Below, piece after piece: positions 21,685 through 33,658 of a stretch of DNA of 64,000 bases. The stretch is taken from NCBI GenBank assembly GCA_015680685.1, contig MNCI01005867.1, positions 509,508 through 573,507 on the forward strand. Reading direction: 5' to 3'. The notes beneath the pieces are model-generated. The model was not told the origin of the DNA. It searched no databases and saw only the letters and a program-made list of their open reading frames with translations. The stretch's first letter is position 1. Each line of letters starts with the position of its first letter. The translations under genes and the position numbers were made by a program. The DNA is from Gnetum montanum (taxonomy: Eukaryota; Streptophyta; Gnetopsida; Gnetales; Gnetaceae).

Positions 21685-22090
21685 AAGAGAACTTACGGGT
21701 CTAATGTTTGTTGCATTATCTGAAGTCAAGACCATTGGTTCTTTAAAGATTCATCCTCCTTTCTATGTGCAAAGATATAGAAAGATTTCAGATGCTAAAC
21801 ATCTTCAAAGTAGAATTGCACAGGAAGTTCGTTTTGCTCAATTGGAGAATTAGGCATATTAAATTAACACTTATCATTGTATTTTGCCTTTTGCTCAATC
21901 CTATTATGCAGCTCTGTAATGTTTGTTGCAATAATTGTGCAATGTATTCCTTCATCAACATATACGAAATATATCAACTTTTATTTTAACCAATTTATGT
22001 TTATTAGTATATATTATTTGGAATGCAAATAGTCATGATAATTTAAAAAATAAAAAAAAATAATTAAATTCTACTCATAGCCCATGAAAC
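21685..22090 (+). repeat. Extra tandem copy of the ~410-bp Helitron 3' unit
   Basis: The unit runs from AAGAGAACTTACGGGTCTAA to CATAGCCCATGAAAC. It repeats the final helicase codons and the 3' untranslated end already present upstream. The first unit ends CCCGCGAAACCGCTACAC, and the next begins directly after it. Confidence 0.8.
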
Positions 22091-22139
22091 NCTCAAGTTT
22101 TGTCTTTCTTTGTTTGTACATATTTTAATTCAATTTTTA

Positions 22140-25100
22140 GTTTAAATTTTGAAACATTTTTTGCAGGACATTAGAAATGCATTTGTGCCTGTTAATCAAG
22201 CAACATCTGTTCCAGAAATCACACACAAAGAAGAACAACAATTGCAAGAAGATAAAGAACAACCACATTATAGTGAAAGTGAGTGTCGAAAGAGGCAACG
22301 TCGACAAGAGGAAAATTCATTTAATTGAATAAATGAAGCTATAAATGTTGCTAGTGCACCAACAATGGAAATGCCTTCTTCAAAACCTATTCAGTCTTTC
22401 CCAAGATTGCAAAAGGCAAGTACAGAAATTGCTCTAACAATACATAATTTTAATATTGCAGTTAAAAGTTTTGTTAATCCAAGATGCAACGAAATGTTTC
22501 TTGGCATATTATTGGATTCAACTAGAAGTAGAGGACCCACATGCAATAGGTGCATTAATGAAAAGAAACATAATATTCTTGACAGTTTTGGTTGTGAAAT
22601 CAAATGATCTTCTGTTGAAAATAACATGGATCCTAAAATCCAACTATCTATCCTAGGTTGTTTAACTGAGGTTGAAGAAATGTTAATTGCAAAAATCAAT
22701 CTCATTTTACAAGTTACACATGTAGTTGGCGGACGGTTCAAGTATAAAGGTCATACAATTAGCTTTGCTTAGGATGTCACACAGATTATTATAAGACTTC
22801 CCCTTAGAATTAAAGATATCCCTTCTTTGATATTGAGAGGAGCAGATCAAATGGACATCGAGTATAATTTCATTGTCAACAAGAGATGAGTTTATGAAGC
22901 TTTGATTTTTAAGAAGGCAAATGATTCGTACTATCAAGATGTCAAGATCGATACACATGCATTAGATGATGCTGATACTGGTGATGTTAACATCTTCCAT
23001 AGCATTCCTTATATTCCGTTGTTAGAAAAGGATGGAAAAATGAGATTGCAGTTTCAAGGTCCTTTACTTCAGATAGATGAAAAAAACATTATCAGTCATA
23101 CATCATTAGTTGGACAATGTCCTAGAATTGTAGAAAAGGAAATTGATTGGATAAGAGCATGTATGCATAATCCATCATTGCAAAATTCAGATGTTGCTTA
23201 GTGGTCTTCCATGTTTGATTCTTCTATTAATGAGTTTAACATGATGGGGTTGTTTACAATGGCATTTCCAAGTTTTTTTCCTAAAGGAAAATGTAATTTT
23301 CTTGAGCGATGAGCTAAAAATGTCAAACTGCATGAATATGCAAAACATCTTATTTGCTACAAAGATGGTAGATTTGGATACCACAAGCAATCTAGGTAAA
23401 TATTAATTCTTCATTTGTTTGTTATTATCATTATTTATAATGATTTTTATAACATTTAAGTAATGATGTGTGATTTATTTGTAGGTATTATATCTATAAT
23501 GTCATTAGAAGGAGATAGGCAATGGAACCTATCGTTGTATTTTTTTTAAAAAATATTATTGATGCACCCATAACTATTGAAGAACTATGAAAAAAATTGC
23601 ATAATGCTCCATCACATGTCATTTTTGATAATTTAATACGATATGGTACATCCATTCATGGTACACTATCTTATTAGAGAAAATGTAAAGTAGAGCTAAC
23701 TGACATGGTGAATTAATTGGGAACACCTACTATTTTTTTTAGTTTGAGTGCAGCAAATCTCTATTGGCCTAAGTTGCATAATCTGATGGAAAGAGATCCA
23801 CCTAAGAACTCATCAGAACTCAAATGTTGGAGGTAGAGTAATATCATAGAAAATTTGCATATAGTTGCAGAGTTTGTGCATCGTCATCACATTGCCTTTT
23901 TTAAAACAGTTTTGATGAATGAGTTCCATGTTGTTAACTATTGGACACAATATGAGTGGTAGCATCGTAGATCTCCACATGTGCATGGTTTCCTGTGGAT
24001 ACAAGGTGCTCCAAAGGTAGATGAGCTCGACCATAATGATCCTCACATCATGTGTAGGGCAAAGGAATTTTTTGATTTAATTACAAATGCATAGAATCCA
24101 AGATTTATAGCTAATGGAAATCCAAATAATGTAAGTTTTCATTTATCTTTTCTATTCTTTACACAGTTTTTTTTGTTGATATTGCTTAAAATATAGAGAT
24201 ATTAATTTCTCCATTGTTACTTCTTTCAATTTGTCTTCTCACTTAAGCTTTACGTGTAAATATGTTATGTCATCTATGTGAGTTGATTGCTAAACAACTA
24301 CAATGTATAGATCTGGAAATTGATTACGCTAATTTGCTTAATGCTATTTAAAGACATATTATATGCAAACCTGATGCATGCTTACGAAAACATAATGGCA
24401 AAGAAGTTTACAAGTGCCACTTTTTAATCAAAATGTTGTATCATTACTATTTTCTCACCATTACATTCATTTTTATTAGCAAGTAAACTTTAATTTATCA
24501 TGGGAAAAAATATATAGATATTCAACTTTTGTATTTTTCAATTCTAGATACAATGTTCCTTAGTCATTATTTTTAGAATCAACTCTTTAGAGAGATCTAG
24601 AAAATAATAATGAGATTACTTATGTTCCTCAAAGAAACGATTAAAAGCTTAATGTTCATAATAGAATGATGCTTCAGACATGGAGGGAAAATACATATTT
24701 TCAGCCAGTAATGTCACAATATGTTGTCATAAAATATATCGCGAAATATGCAGCTAAAACAAAGAGGAAATCACATTCTTTTCATGACATGTTATTGCAA
24801 ATTTCCGAGTCAAGGGATCCTCATGAAGATGCTTTATCAGTCTATAGAAGGCTCATGATGGATGCTGCTACAGATAGAGACATTGATGCTATGGAGGTCT
24901 GTCACATGTTATATGAGCTTCCTTTGGTAAATAGTAGTCGTGTTTTCCACACATTAAATGTTTCTTGAGAGGTGTACAAAAAAGTTCAAATTAATTTAGA
25001 TGAAATTGATGAAGCTAAAAACTACACAACTCTTATTAATATGTATCAAAAATGTCTACTTTTGATGAAGGGCTTCTCATTGCTGTAGACTTTTAAAGAG

Positions 25101-27050
25101 TACAAATGCAACATGAACAATAAGTCCAACCCAAATTGGAATTTTTGTTACCCAAAGCCAAATGTTATTGTCAGATATTATTTCAAGTTTCTCATCCCAC
25201 CAAAGCAAGGAGAACAAAAATGGATTGAACACTATTGGGCTATGTTGTTGTTACATTATCTATTTAGAGATGTGAAGCGAGATCTTGGTTCTAATGATGA
25301 GGATATTAAAATGAAGTGATTATTTGTTCAACATCTATATATAGCATTGGAGATTAATACTAAAGAAGAATTCTAGCGAGCTTTGGAGGAAGAAAGACAA
25401 TTTGTAGATGTAACTCCCTAGGTGCAAGGTCATGAGGAATATGATTTTCAAATCCTCAACCATCATCTCTTATCAATAGGTCATTTTCAGAGAGTAGAAG
25501 TGGAGATGCTTGGGCTACGAGATGTTGATAGAATGCATAACTAGACGTTACAGTATCTGGAAGAGGATGTTGTAAAATTCGCTACAAGTTTTATTACCAA
25601 TAATAAATCATCTTAGTCCATGATTGTTATTGATTATGACTATAGTGCCCACAATTTTGATAAGCTAGGTGTAAAGCAAAAGAAGTGCTACAATAAAATT
25701 GTAGGCCACATGATGTTTTCATAGTTAATAGATGAAGTTGTTTCCCCTTTAAGAATGATTATCCAGGGAACAGCTGGTACATGAAATTCATTTCTCATAG
25801 GTGCGCTTTGTAATGCTTTCATGAAATACTACAATAAAAAACATAATGCTTTACTTGTAATGGCATCCACAGGAGCTGCAACATTTAACATTAACGCAAC
25901 AACCATTCATTCCAGTTTGAAGATTAGTATAGGTGCCTATAAAGAACTCTATTCATTTACAAAGATAAGTATACAACATCGACTATCACAAGTAAGATAT
26001 ATAATAATTGATGAAATGAGTTTTGTGAGAGGAAGATTATTACAAAGCATTGATAGATGACTAAGAGAAATTTTTCTAGAACATCATAATGGAGTTTTTG
26101 TAAGAAGATCAATTATATTAATAGGTGATAAGAAGATCAATTATATCGATAGGTGATTTGGGTTAGCTTCCTCCTGTGCTTGATGTTGTGCCTTATGCAT
26201 CCAAAAATCCAAATATTATAGGGGTTTGGGAATCATTTGATATATTTGTTGTTTTAGATGAAATTTTTTGTCAATTTGAAAATGATCCTCAACAACAAAG
26301 ATTCAAGTAAGTATTGATGTATATCAGAGAAGGAAAAAGCCATGATGAAAATTATAATTTCTTGGCTACTCAAATGAATCTTCCATCCACTTCAAGTGGA
26401 TTAGAAGGTTTTGAAGAATCAATGCACTTATATGATACAAAGGATAAAGTTCAATCACACAATAAGAAGATGTTGCAAACAATGTAGAGACCTATTGCAT
26501 TGTGTGTAGTAGATAGAGATCCCTATGGATTTAGAATCTCAGATGATGACGGTGATGATCTAGAGCGATCTCTGCTTATATGTGAAGGTGCAAGGGTAAT
26601 GCTCATAGTTAACCTCAAGGTAATGCTCACAGTCAACCTCAAGGATTGGTGAATGGTGCACTTGGCATGATTCACAGTATTATGTATTATCAAGGTAAAC
26701 AACCACCTGCATTACCATCATATGTTATTGTTGATTTTGACTCTTACATTAGATGTGCCTTTACTAAGGATAATACTTATCATGTGTCAATTATACTTGT
26801 GGTCTGAGGAGCATCTCGTCGGTTACCATTATGGTTGGCATGGGCCATAACTATTCATAAGTCTCAAGGAATGACACTAGATAAGGCTACTATTGACATT
26901 GGCTCAAGAGAAGTTATGGGTCTAATGTTTGTTGCATTATCTAGAGTCCCGACCATTGATTCTTTGAAGATTCATCCTCTTTTATCTATGCAAAAATATA
27001 GAAAGATTTCAGATGCTAAACGTCTCCAAACTAGAATTGCACAGTAAGTT
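22140..27050 (+). pseudogene. Helitron transposase (Rep-PIF1 helicase), broken
   Basis: This is a near full-length coding remnant. In order: a Cys-containing lead (PTCNRCINEKK, about 22530-22570); a DUF6570-type block (about 22650-23190, with LTEVEEMLIAKINLILQVTH and YKGHTISFA); Helitron_like_N (about 23200-24120); the Rep HUH motif RSPHVHGFLWIQGAP (about 23970-24010); the Y2 region VIKYIAKYAAKTKRKS, two Tyr four residues apart (24727-24774); and a PIF1 helicase. In the helicase, Walker A is spoiled (GTAGT, stop, NS; ~25768), Walker B is IIIDEMSF (~26007) and motif V/VI lies at 26835-27000. A functional copy would nick and move single strands by rolling-circle transfer. At least a dozen stops and frameshifts make this one inactive. 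TTTTTTGCAG at 22159-22168 could be an old intron acceptor. Confidence 0.85.
26110..26160 (+). repeat. Short tandem duplication inside the helicase
   Basis: AAGAAGATCAATTATAT(T/C) followed by (A/G)ATAGGTGAT occurs twice in direct succession. It duplicates the codons just before the GDLGQLPPV motif. A comparable 26-bp duplication of GGTAATGCTCA(T/C)AGT(T/C)AA lies at 26597-26645. Confidence 0.8.
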
Positions 27051-28127
27051 TGTTTTGCTCAATTGGAGGATTAGGCATATTGAGTTCATAGTTATCATTG
27101 TATTTTGCCTTTTGCTCAATCCTATTATACAGCTTTGTAATGTTTGTTGTAATAATTGTGCAATGTATTCCTTCATCAACATATACAAAATATATAAACT
27201 TTTATTTTAACCAATTTATGTTTACTAGTATATATTATTTGGAATGCAAATAGTGATGTTAACTAAAAAATAAAAAAAAAATTAAATTCTACTCATAGCC
27301 CGCAAAATCGCTACATAAGAGAACTTACGGGTCTAACATTTGTTGCATTATATGGAGTCAAGACCATTAATTCTTTAAAGATTCATCTTCCTTTCTATGT
27401 GCAAAGATACAGAAAAATTTAAGATGCTAAACATCTCTAAAATAGAATTGCATAGGAAGTTCATTTTGCTCAATTAGAGGATTAGGCATATTGAGTTCAC
27501 AGTTATCATTATATTTTTCCTTTTGCTCAATCTTCTTATATAGCTCTATAATGTTTGTTGCAATAATTGTGCAATGTATTCCTTCATCAACATATACAAA
27601 ATATATAAACTTTTATTTTAACCAATTTATGTTTACCAATATATATTATTTGGAATGCAAATAGTGATGATAACTTAAAAAATAAAAAAATAATTAAATT
27701 CTACTCATAGCCCGCAAAACCGCTACACAAGAAAACTTACGAGTTTAACGTTTGCTGCATTATCTGGAGTCAAGACCATTGATTCTTTAAAGATTCATCC
27801 TCCTTTCTATATGCAAAGTTACAAAAAGATTTAAGATGCTAAACATCTCCAAAGTAGAATTGCATAGGAAGTTCGTTTTACTTAATTGGAGGATTAGGCA
27901 TATTGAGTTCATAGTTATCATTGTATTTTTCCTTTTGCTCAATCCTATTATACATCTCTGTAATGTTTGTTGCAATAATTGTGTAATGTATTCCTTCATC
28001 AACATATATGAAATAAATAAACTTTTATTTTAACCAATTTATGTTTACTAGTATATATTATTTGAAATACAAATAGTGATGATAACTTAAAAAATAAAAA
28101 AATAATTAAATTATACTCATAGCCCGT
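26866..28127 (+). repeat. Three tandem copies of the ~410-bp Helitron 3' unit
   Basis: The first copy is the natural end of the helicase (to 27316). The second covers 27317-27728 and the third 27729-28127, interrupted at its end by a solo LTR. Each begins AAGA(G/A)AACTTACG(G/A)GT and ends CATAGCCCGC(G/A)AAA. All carry the helicase C-terminal codons in frame with their own stops, then the same AT-rich tail (TATATTATTTG). Confidence 0.85.
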
Positions 28128-29194
28128 TGATGAGTGGCGAGGTACCCCTACACTCCACCATACGAATACGAGCGTGCACGCGCGATCCGGTCGAACTCCG
28201 CAGACTAAATGCCTTAACGCCACAAGAAACACTTGGGGTTAATCGTTCGTTGTCTTCCCAGGCTTGCTTGTATGTGTCACGGTGTATGGTTAAGCAAGTC
28301 TGAGGTATGTGATTTTTTTGGTATTTTCGGCTTATCTTCTATGCTACCAGGAGAAAGGGTTGAGAAAACTAAACTAACTCTAACTAAGATCTAAGTCTAA
28401 ATTAACTAGCGTCAGCATCCGTTCCCACTTGCCGGACACACCCTGAACTATGCAACTGCAGCTTACCAAACGCTAATCGTTACTGGGATCGCCACACGTA
28501 ACGCAAGTGCTCGAAGTGGTCGTACTGAGGCACCTATTTAGCCTACGTGTGATAAGCAGCCGATTCCTTAGCCAGCCGTACACACCCGTGGGTGCTCGTA
28601 ACTAAGTCGTACTTATCACACGATCTAGCCTAGCAATGAGCAGCCGATTCCTCAACTAGCCGTACACATTAGACCCGGGAGTTACCAAGCGCAGAATCCT
28701 GGAATACGCTACTGGGTTACCAAGCATCCAATGCTCGTAATTGAGTCGTACTCATGCATTGCGTCAAGCAGCCGATTCCTTGACTAGCCGTACACGTCCG
28801 TAGACGCTCGTAATCAAGTCGTACTTGAACGCACTAGGAAAGCAGGAAAGAAAGCAATAAAACCATGTACTGCAAGGTTTATCCAATCAAGTTCGTCTTT
28901 ATTGCCGTACACAACTTGGGTTCAGGTTACAAGCTGCTCGAATAAAGAGCCGTTCACTCTAGGACTCCTACTGCGGGCACATGGGGAAAAATTCTAACTC
29001 TGGAGTGATCAATCTGCCAGAGCTTCGCTACACTAGCCAGGATTGGGAAATGAAGGGAGTGCCGCCTCTTATTTATAGATATGGTGGCGCGACGCGATAT
29101 CGCGTACGCGATATCGCAGGAGAAGACGCGATATCGTGTCGGCCGCGATATCGCGTACGCGATATCGCGGCCTAGTGTAAATCCTGTCTCATCA
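28128..29194 (-). repeat. Solo LTR of the Athila/Tat-like family, with target duplication
   Basis: TGATGAG at 28128 and CTCATCA at 29194 are flanked by CCCGT on both sides (28123-28127 and 29195-29199), a 5-bp target duplication. No PBS or internal sequence is attached, so it is a solo LTR left by LTR-LTR recombination. It contains a tandem repeat at 28552-28835 and two palindromes at 29096-29115 and 29147-29166 (GATATCGCGTACGCGATATC). The TATA box CTATAAATAAG is on the minus strand at 29078-29068. It keeps many CpG sites, unlike the other copies, so it is probably the youngest in the window. Confidence 0.9.
28552..28835 (-). repeat. Tandem repeat inside the solo LTR
   Basis: Three imperfect copies share AGCAGCCGATTCCT (28554, 28641, 28768) with TAGCCGTACAC. 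TCGTAA-T-AGTCGTACT follows at 28598, 28735 and 28808. This array accounts for the solo LTR being longer (1067 bp) than other family LTRs (about 775-855 bp). Confidence 0.8.
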
Positions 29195-29212
29195 CCCGTG
29201 AAACTACTTGAG

Positions 29213-29643
29213 TAGCTTATATATATATATATCAATTGGCCAAGATGATTTAAAAAAAAAATGATGTTAACCAAGCCCGACTACTGGACGAGGCAACAAG
29301 ATAACTAAAAACAGAATCACTCATCCCTCCTCTATTTCTCTACCACTTACCCAATTTCATTTTACCCTTTTAGTCAAGTTTGCTCTTTCTTTGTTTGTTC
29401 ATGGCATTTTTGAGCATTATTTATGCAAGAGATTTATTTCTCAAAAATGCCATAAATAAACAAAGAAAGAGTAATCTTGACTGAGAGGGTAAAGCTAAAT
29501 TGGGTAAGTGGTAGAGAAATAGAGGAGGGATTAGTGATTCTATTTTTAGTTATCTTGTTACCTTGTCTAGTAGTCGGGCTTGGTTAACATCATTTTTTTA
29601 AAATCATCTTGGCCAATTGATATATATATATATATCTAAGCTA
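29213..29643. mobile_element. Foldback (MITE-like) element, 431 bp
   Basis: Almost the whole element is one inverted repeat. The left arm runs from TAGCTTATATATATA (29213) to about 29420; the right arm runs from about 29440 to TATATCTAAGCTA (29643). Both include the CAAGCCCGACTACT-G block and the CTTTCTTTGTTT block. The centre is TTTTTGAGCATTATTTATGC. No reading frame is present. A transcript would fold into a long hairpin. No clear target duplication was found. Confidence 0.85.
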
Positions 29644-30128
29644 GTACCATTCAATTGGAGCATTGATCCTAAATAATGGAGTTATTTATAGTAGGAGACT
29701 TTGGTCTTGAATTATCACTTCTACTTCACCATTGTTAATGTTATTGAAATTACATGCCATATATTTTGTCTTGTTTCAATTGCTTTTTAAGCCTTTGGAT
29801 TCTAGTTTCACTTTAGAAGTAATATTTTCTTAAGCTATATCTACCAAAGCAATATCAATTGCAAGAGCATAAACTAAGGGATTTTATCTTGTATTTAGGA
29901 TAAAGAGATTATAAAATATTATTAAAAAATTCAAAAATGTCACTATCGAAGCAGATAACATTTATAATCAAACCAATAGGCATTGGGATTCTAAAAAAGT
30001 TATTGAAAATGAAAAAGTGTTAAAAAGTATTTTACAAAGATATGAATCTTTATGAAGGTTTGGTAATTGCCAAATTAGTGTTATGGCTTCAAGATTTGCT
30101 TACCATGGTAAAAGTCTTAGAACATAGC
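29644..30128. other. Intergenic, nothing recognised
   Basis: AT-rich with short unremarkable frames. No repeat or gene seen. Confidence 0.5.
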
Positions 30129-31536
30129 TGTAACAACATTGCTTTGGGGAAGTATCACTTGACATCATGTAAGAGTTCCAAAGTAGCCAAATGTTCTATA
30201 TCGGATTCAAGGTTGACTTTGCCTTAATGTCTTCAAGAACCTACAAACACAACATAAGTATATAACTCACATGCCACATGTTAGTTTGTAGTTAGGAGCA
30301 TCACAATGATGTCCATAATTATATAAGCAATTGAACCAATACAATACATATAACATACTCAAGCGCACTACCATATTGATGAAACATTAGATCATAAGGT
30401 CTACGATATAGTAGTTACGATATCATATTTGTACCTACATAATTGTAGATACAATGTAGTGTGCCATGGTCATTTCTATAAATAACAATCCACCATCGCA
30501 TCAAAAATAAGTTTAGATCTAACACTGAGTGAAATTCTTTTAGTTTGTTTTTTTAAAGTTAGAGTTAGAGTGAATGCTTATAGTGTGGTGAATTATAGTT
30601 GTACAAGACCTTTATTTGAGTTGATTGTTTCTAGACATAATTCATGAATGGAAATAAAGATCATGATTATTCTTCACCATTACAACATATCACTTAGCAT
30701 AGATTTACTTTTCCATAATGTTTACTGTTACTTTTACTAAGTCATTTACATTTCCTAAGTTATTTACAATTCCAATACTTATTAGTAAGATGGAATAAGT
30801 ACAACTAGTTTTGAGCGTAAAATGTAATTGTTTAGTAACATAGTAGTGACACTACTTGATTTTCTTAGTAATGAAGTTACTTGGTAATCCCAAGAACAAT
30901 TACATTAGCCCATGATATGTACGGTAAAGTAGGAAGGGATACTTATCGCCATAGGATAGAATAGCATTGCATTTTCATTGTACTTAGAATTAGAATTTAT
31001 AATCATTTTCATCATGTTTACACTTAACATACTTAAAGCCAAACAACATTAGTTTATTATATACTTTACTAAGAGTTAACACCATATGTTTTGCACCTCA
31101 CTAACTCTAAGTAAGAAGACAACAATCATGAACTTCCTCTCAACTCACTAGTATACTTACATTATCCATCCATAGATTATGATCTAATTGTGCATGAATA
31201 CTTGTGACTTGTATGGTTAAGTGTTGGAATACCCAACCATTTATTACATATACACAAGAAATCATTCCCTTAAGAGAGCTAAGATGTGTTCCTACTTTAA
31301 CATATCTAACCATAAGACTTGCCCCTTAGAGAAGAGCATTGCTTTAAGCATCAAAGTTCAAGTCCCTCTGTAAGCTGACATATCCTTGTGACATAGTACA
31401 TAAGGAATTAAGGCCATGTAGTTCTTTGATGTGATGGTTAAACTAGCATGGAACTTGAAAGGATGTTTACACTTCTTTCAGCCCCCCTTCTAGAAGGGGA
31501 GCATCCTTGAACCACCAATAAGGCATACTCTCTACA
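30129..31536. repeat. Left LTR-like copy of an old element, interrupted by a solo LTR
   Basis: Without the insert this leaves about 535 bp that begins TGTAACAACATTG and ends TACTCTCTACA. It matches 33659-34194 along its length. TG..CA termini and equal length fit an LTR pair. Confidence 0.65.
30377..31246 (+). repeat. Very old solo LTR of the TGATGA family, nested
   Basis: It starts TGATGAAACA and ends CCATTTATTA, a worn form of CACTCATCA. It is bounded by CATAT on both sides (30372-30376 and 31247-31251). Inside are the family landmarks CTTGGTAATCCCA, ATGTACGGTAAAGTAGGAAG and CTTGTATGGTTAAGTG in the right order. Confidence 0.75.
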
Positions 31537-33658
31537 CTCTACCCAATTTAAAAGAAGCGATATCCTTGAAGCTTAAGTATTTGTTTATGTACATTTTCAA
31601 ATGTGAAGAGTAAAGTGGATATTAAGGGTATTAAATAACTCAAATCCCATTTAATAATTATAGACAAGAAGTTTCAATGGCTAGGGTAATCAACTGTAAA
31701 GAACAAATGTTGAACTCACCTTAATATCCAATTGAGATTTATACATACTTGTGCAACCTAGGTTAAGGAAGAAAAGAATTGCATTTTTTCATGCAAATCA
31801 TACCCACCTTTCAACTTAGAGCAAGGTTGTGTGAAATACAAATCATCCCACTTCATGTTATAGTAATACAAGTGTGTAGAAATTTGAAGGTACTCATTCC
31901 TTCATTCCCAAAATTGTGCTTGATACTGAAATTCATAGTTAAGAACATGTGCTCCATACTTGGAGTCATGATATAAATTTATGCTTTCTATTTGAAGACA
32001 TAATCAAGAACATGTGCTTTCTACTTTGAGTCATAGTAGAAAATTGTGCTTCCTACTCGAAGTTAGAATCAAGAACATGTGTTCCCTACTTAGAGTTTCC
32101 ATCAAGAACATGCATTGCTTACACGAAGTCACAATTGAGAACATATGCTTCCTACTTGGAGCCACTCCATCATACTCTCTCTTCCCACACACTCACAAAT
32201 GCACTCGTTACATCATTTTTTTTCTTTTTCTTGTTGGTCTTTTGTCTTTTCTTGTCTTTTTTCTCTCACACATTCTTCTACATACATGCACCTTAATACT
32301 TCAATCCATTTAGAAGGTGGTAGTACCAAACTAGCCACATTTCGTCCTCCTTAGAAGAAACTATCTTGGTTGAAGATTTAAATGTCCACCTTCCATCAAG
32401 GTGGTTAAACATAAAATTCCATTTCACATTCATTATCATAATCAACAAAGTGTTTGGCATCAGAAAAAACCTTTGCTAAGATCTCCCATAAAATAAGAAC
32501 CACTATCTAACATAATGCTTACAATCAATCAAAAGCATCATACCATAAGGGCAGAAGATAATCTCTTTATATCCTCAATCATGAATGATGTGGACATGAG
32601 AGGAATGTGGTAAAAATTAAAATTTATCCACCATAATCACTACTCCAAGAGCACTTTCAGATTTTCCACTATTTGCCAATCACAAATTATCAAATCAAGC
32701 ACAAAAGTACTTTTATATTTGAGTGCCTACAAGTTGAAAATAATGAATCAAGTTGTGTCACATAGGGATGAATTACCATTTGCATTTGAAACAATTGCTT
32801 CTTGAGTTAAGTTAAATCCTTAACGAGAAAAATTTAAATAAAGAAACCAAGATATTAAAACATCTAAGAATTTCCATACTCAAACTATCATCCAATAATA
32901 AGAACATGCAAACACTCCCCTCAAACATGAGATTTGCCAATAGAATAATTTGAAACACTACCAATTTTATTTTATGGATCATAAGCTGATCCATGGAAGC
33001 ATCATTGGCAAATGATGATAATCCAAGTGTTGTTCCACAACACATGAACACAAAACCATCACATCATAATACCAAATTATAGAGTTTTCAAGGCATTCAA
33101 TCCATAGATTTTCTCATAGCATTAATATAAATAAACAGCCATACATATAGAAGCAACACAGTATAACAAAAGGCAAAAATCCCATTCAGTGCCTCATATT
33201 GGATGCATGACAAAATTACCATCTTAAACAGTTACAAGATCAACTAGTAGGAGAAAATGTGTTTCTCCCATAATTCCATATAACCAACTTAGGCACACCC
33301 AACTATTTTGAATAAACTAGAGATCATTCATGACATTCCTTAGTATATCACAAGATTCCTTTACAAAAAAAATTTGAAGCTGAAGAATATTTGTATTTTG
33401 CAGAAGAGTTCATCCTAATAAGAAAAGAACTTACTTAGAATCAACTAATGCTTGAATCATTTGGCCTTTTCTATTTTAAGTAGATGATACATGATTACAT
33501 CACTTATAACAATTATTCTCATAACTGGATATTCTATAAGAGTAAGACTAGAATCTATTCACTTATTGTTAGGCATCTCATTTGTCATTCATAACTACTT
33601 TACAAAAGTGTATGTATGGGTCTTTTGCTTCAACAAAAACCTTATCTTTAATATCAAA
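31537..33658. other. Interior of the old LTR pair; no coding sequence seen
   Basis: The 2.1 kb between the two LTR-like copies has no recognisable gag or pol in any frame. It holds a minisatellite (31895-32165), and the rest is AT-rich. The element may have been non-autonomous or is too decayed to read. Confidence 0.5.
31895..32165 (+). repeat. Degenerate minisatellite
   Basis: About six imperfect units share AAGAACATGTGCT(T/C)C(C/T)TACT(T/C)(G/A)GAGT. Units are about 32-70 bp apart because of small insertions. One frame stays open (32014-32313), but the repeat explains it. Confidence 0.7.

Noticed and set aside
22300-27050. Repeat-induced point mutation as the cause of decay
   Set aside because: RIP is a fungal process; deamination of methylated cytosines explains the same stops in a plant.
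29213-29643. Long hairpin as a microRNA precursor
   Set aside because: Arms of ~190 bp with terminal TA-rich repeats and a partial second copy fit a foldback transposon; no defined mature region can be argued.
31895-32165. Regularly repeated short motif that might suggest a CRISPR array
   Set aside because: Units are degenerate and unevenly spaced, and this is a plant nuclear sequence.
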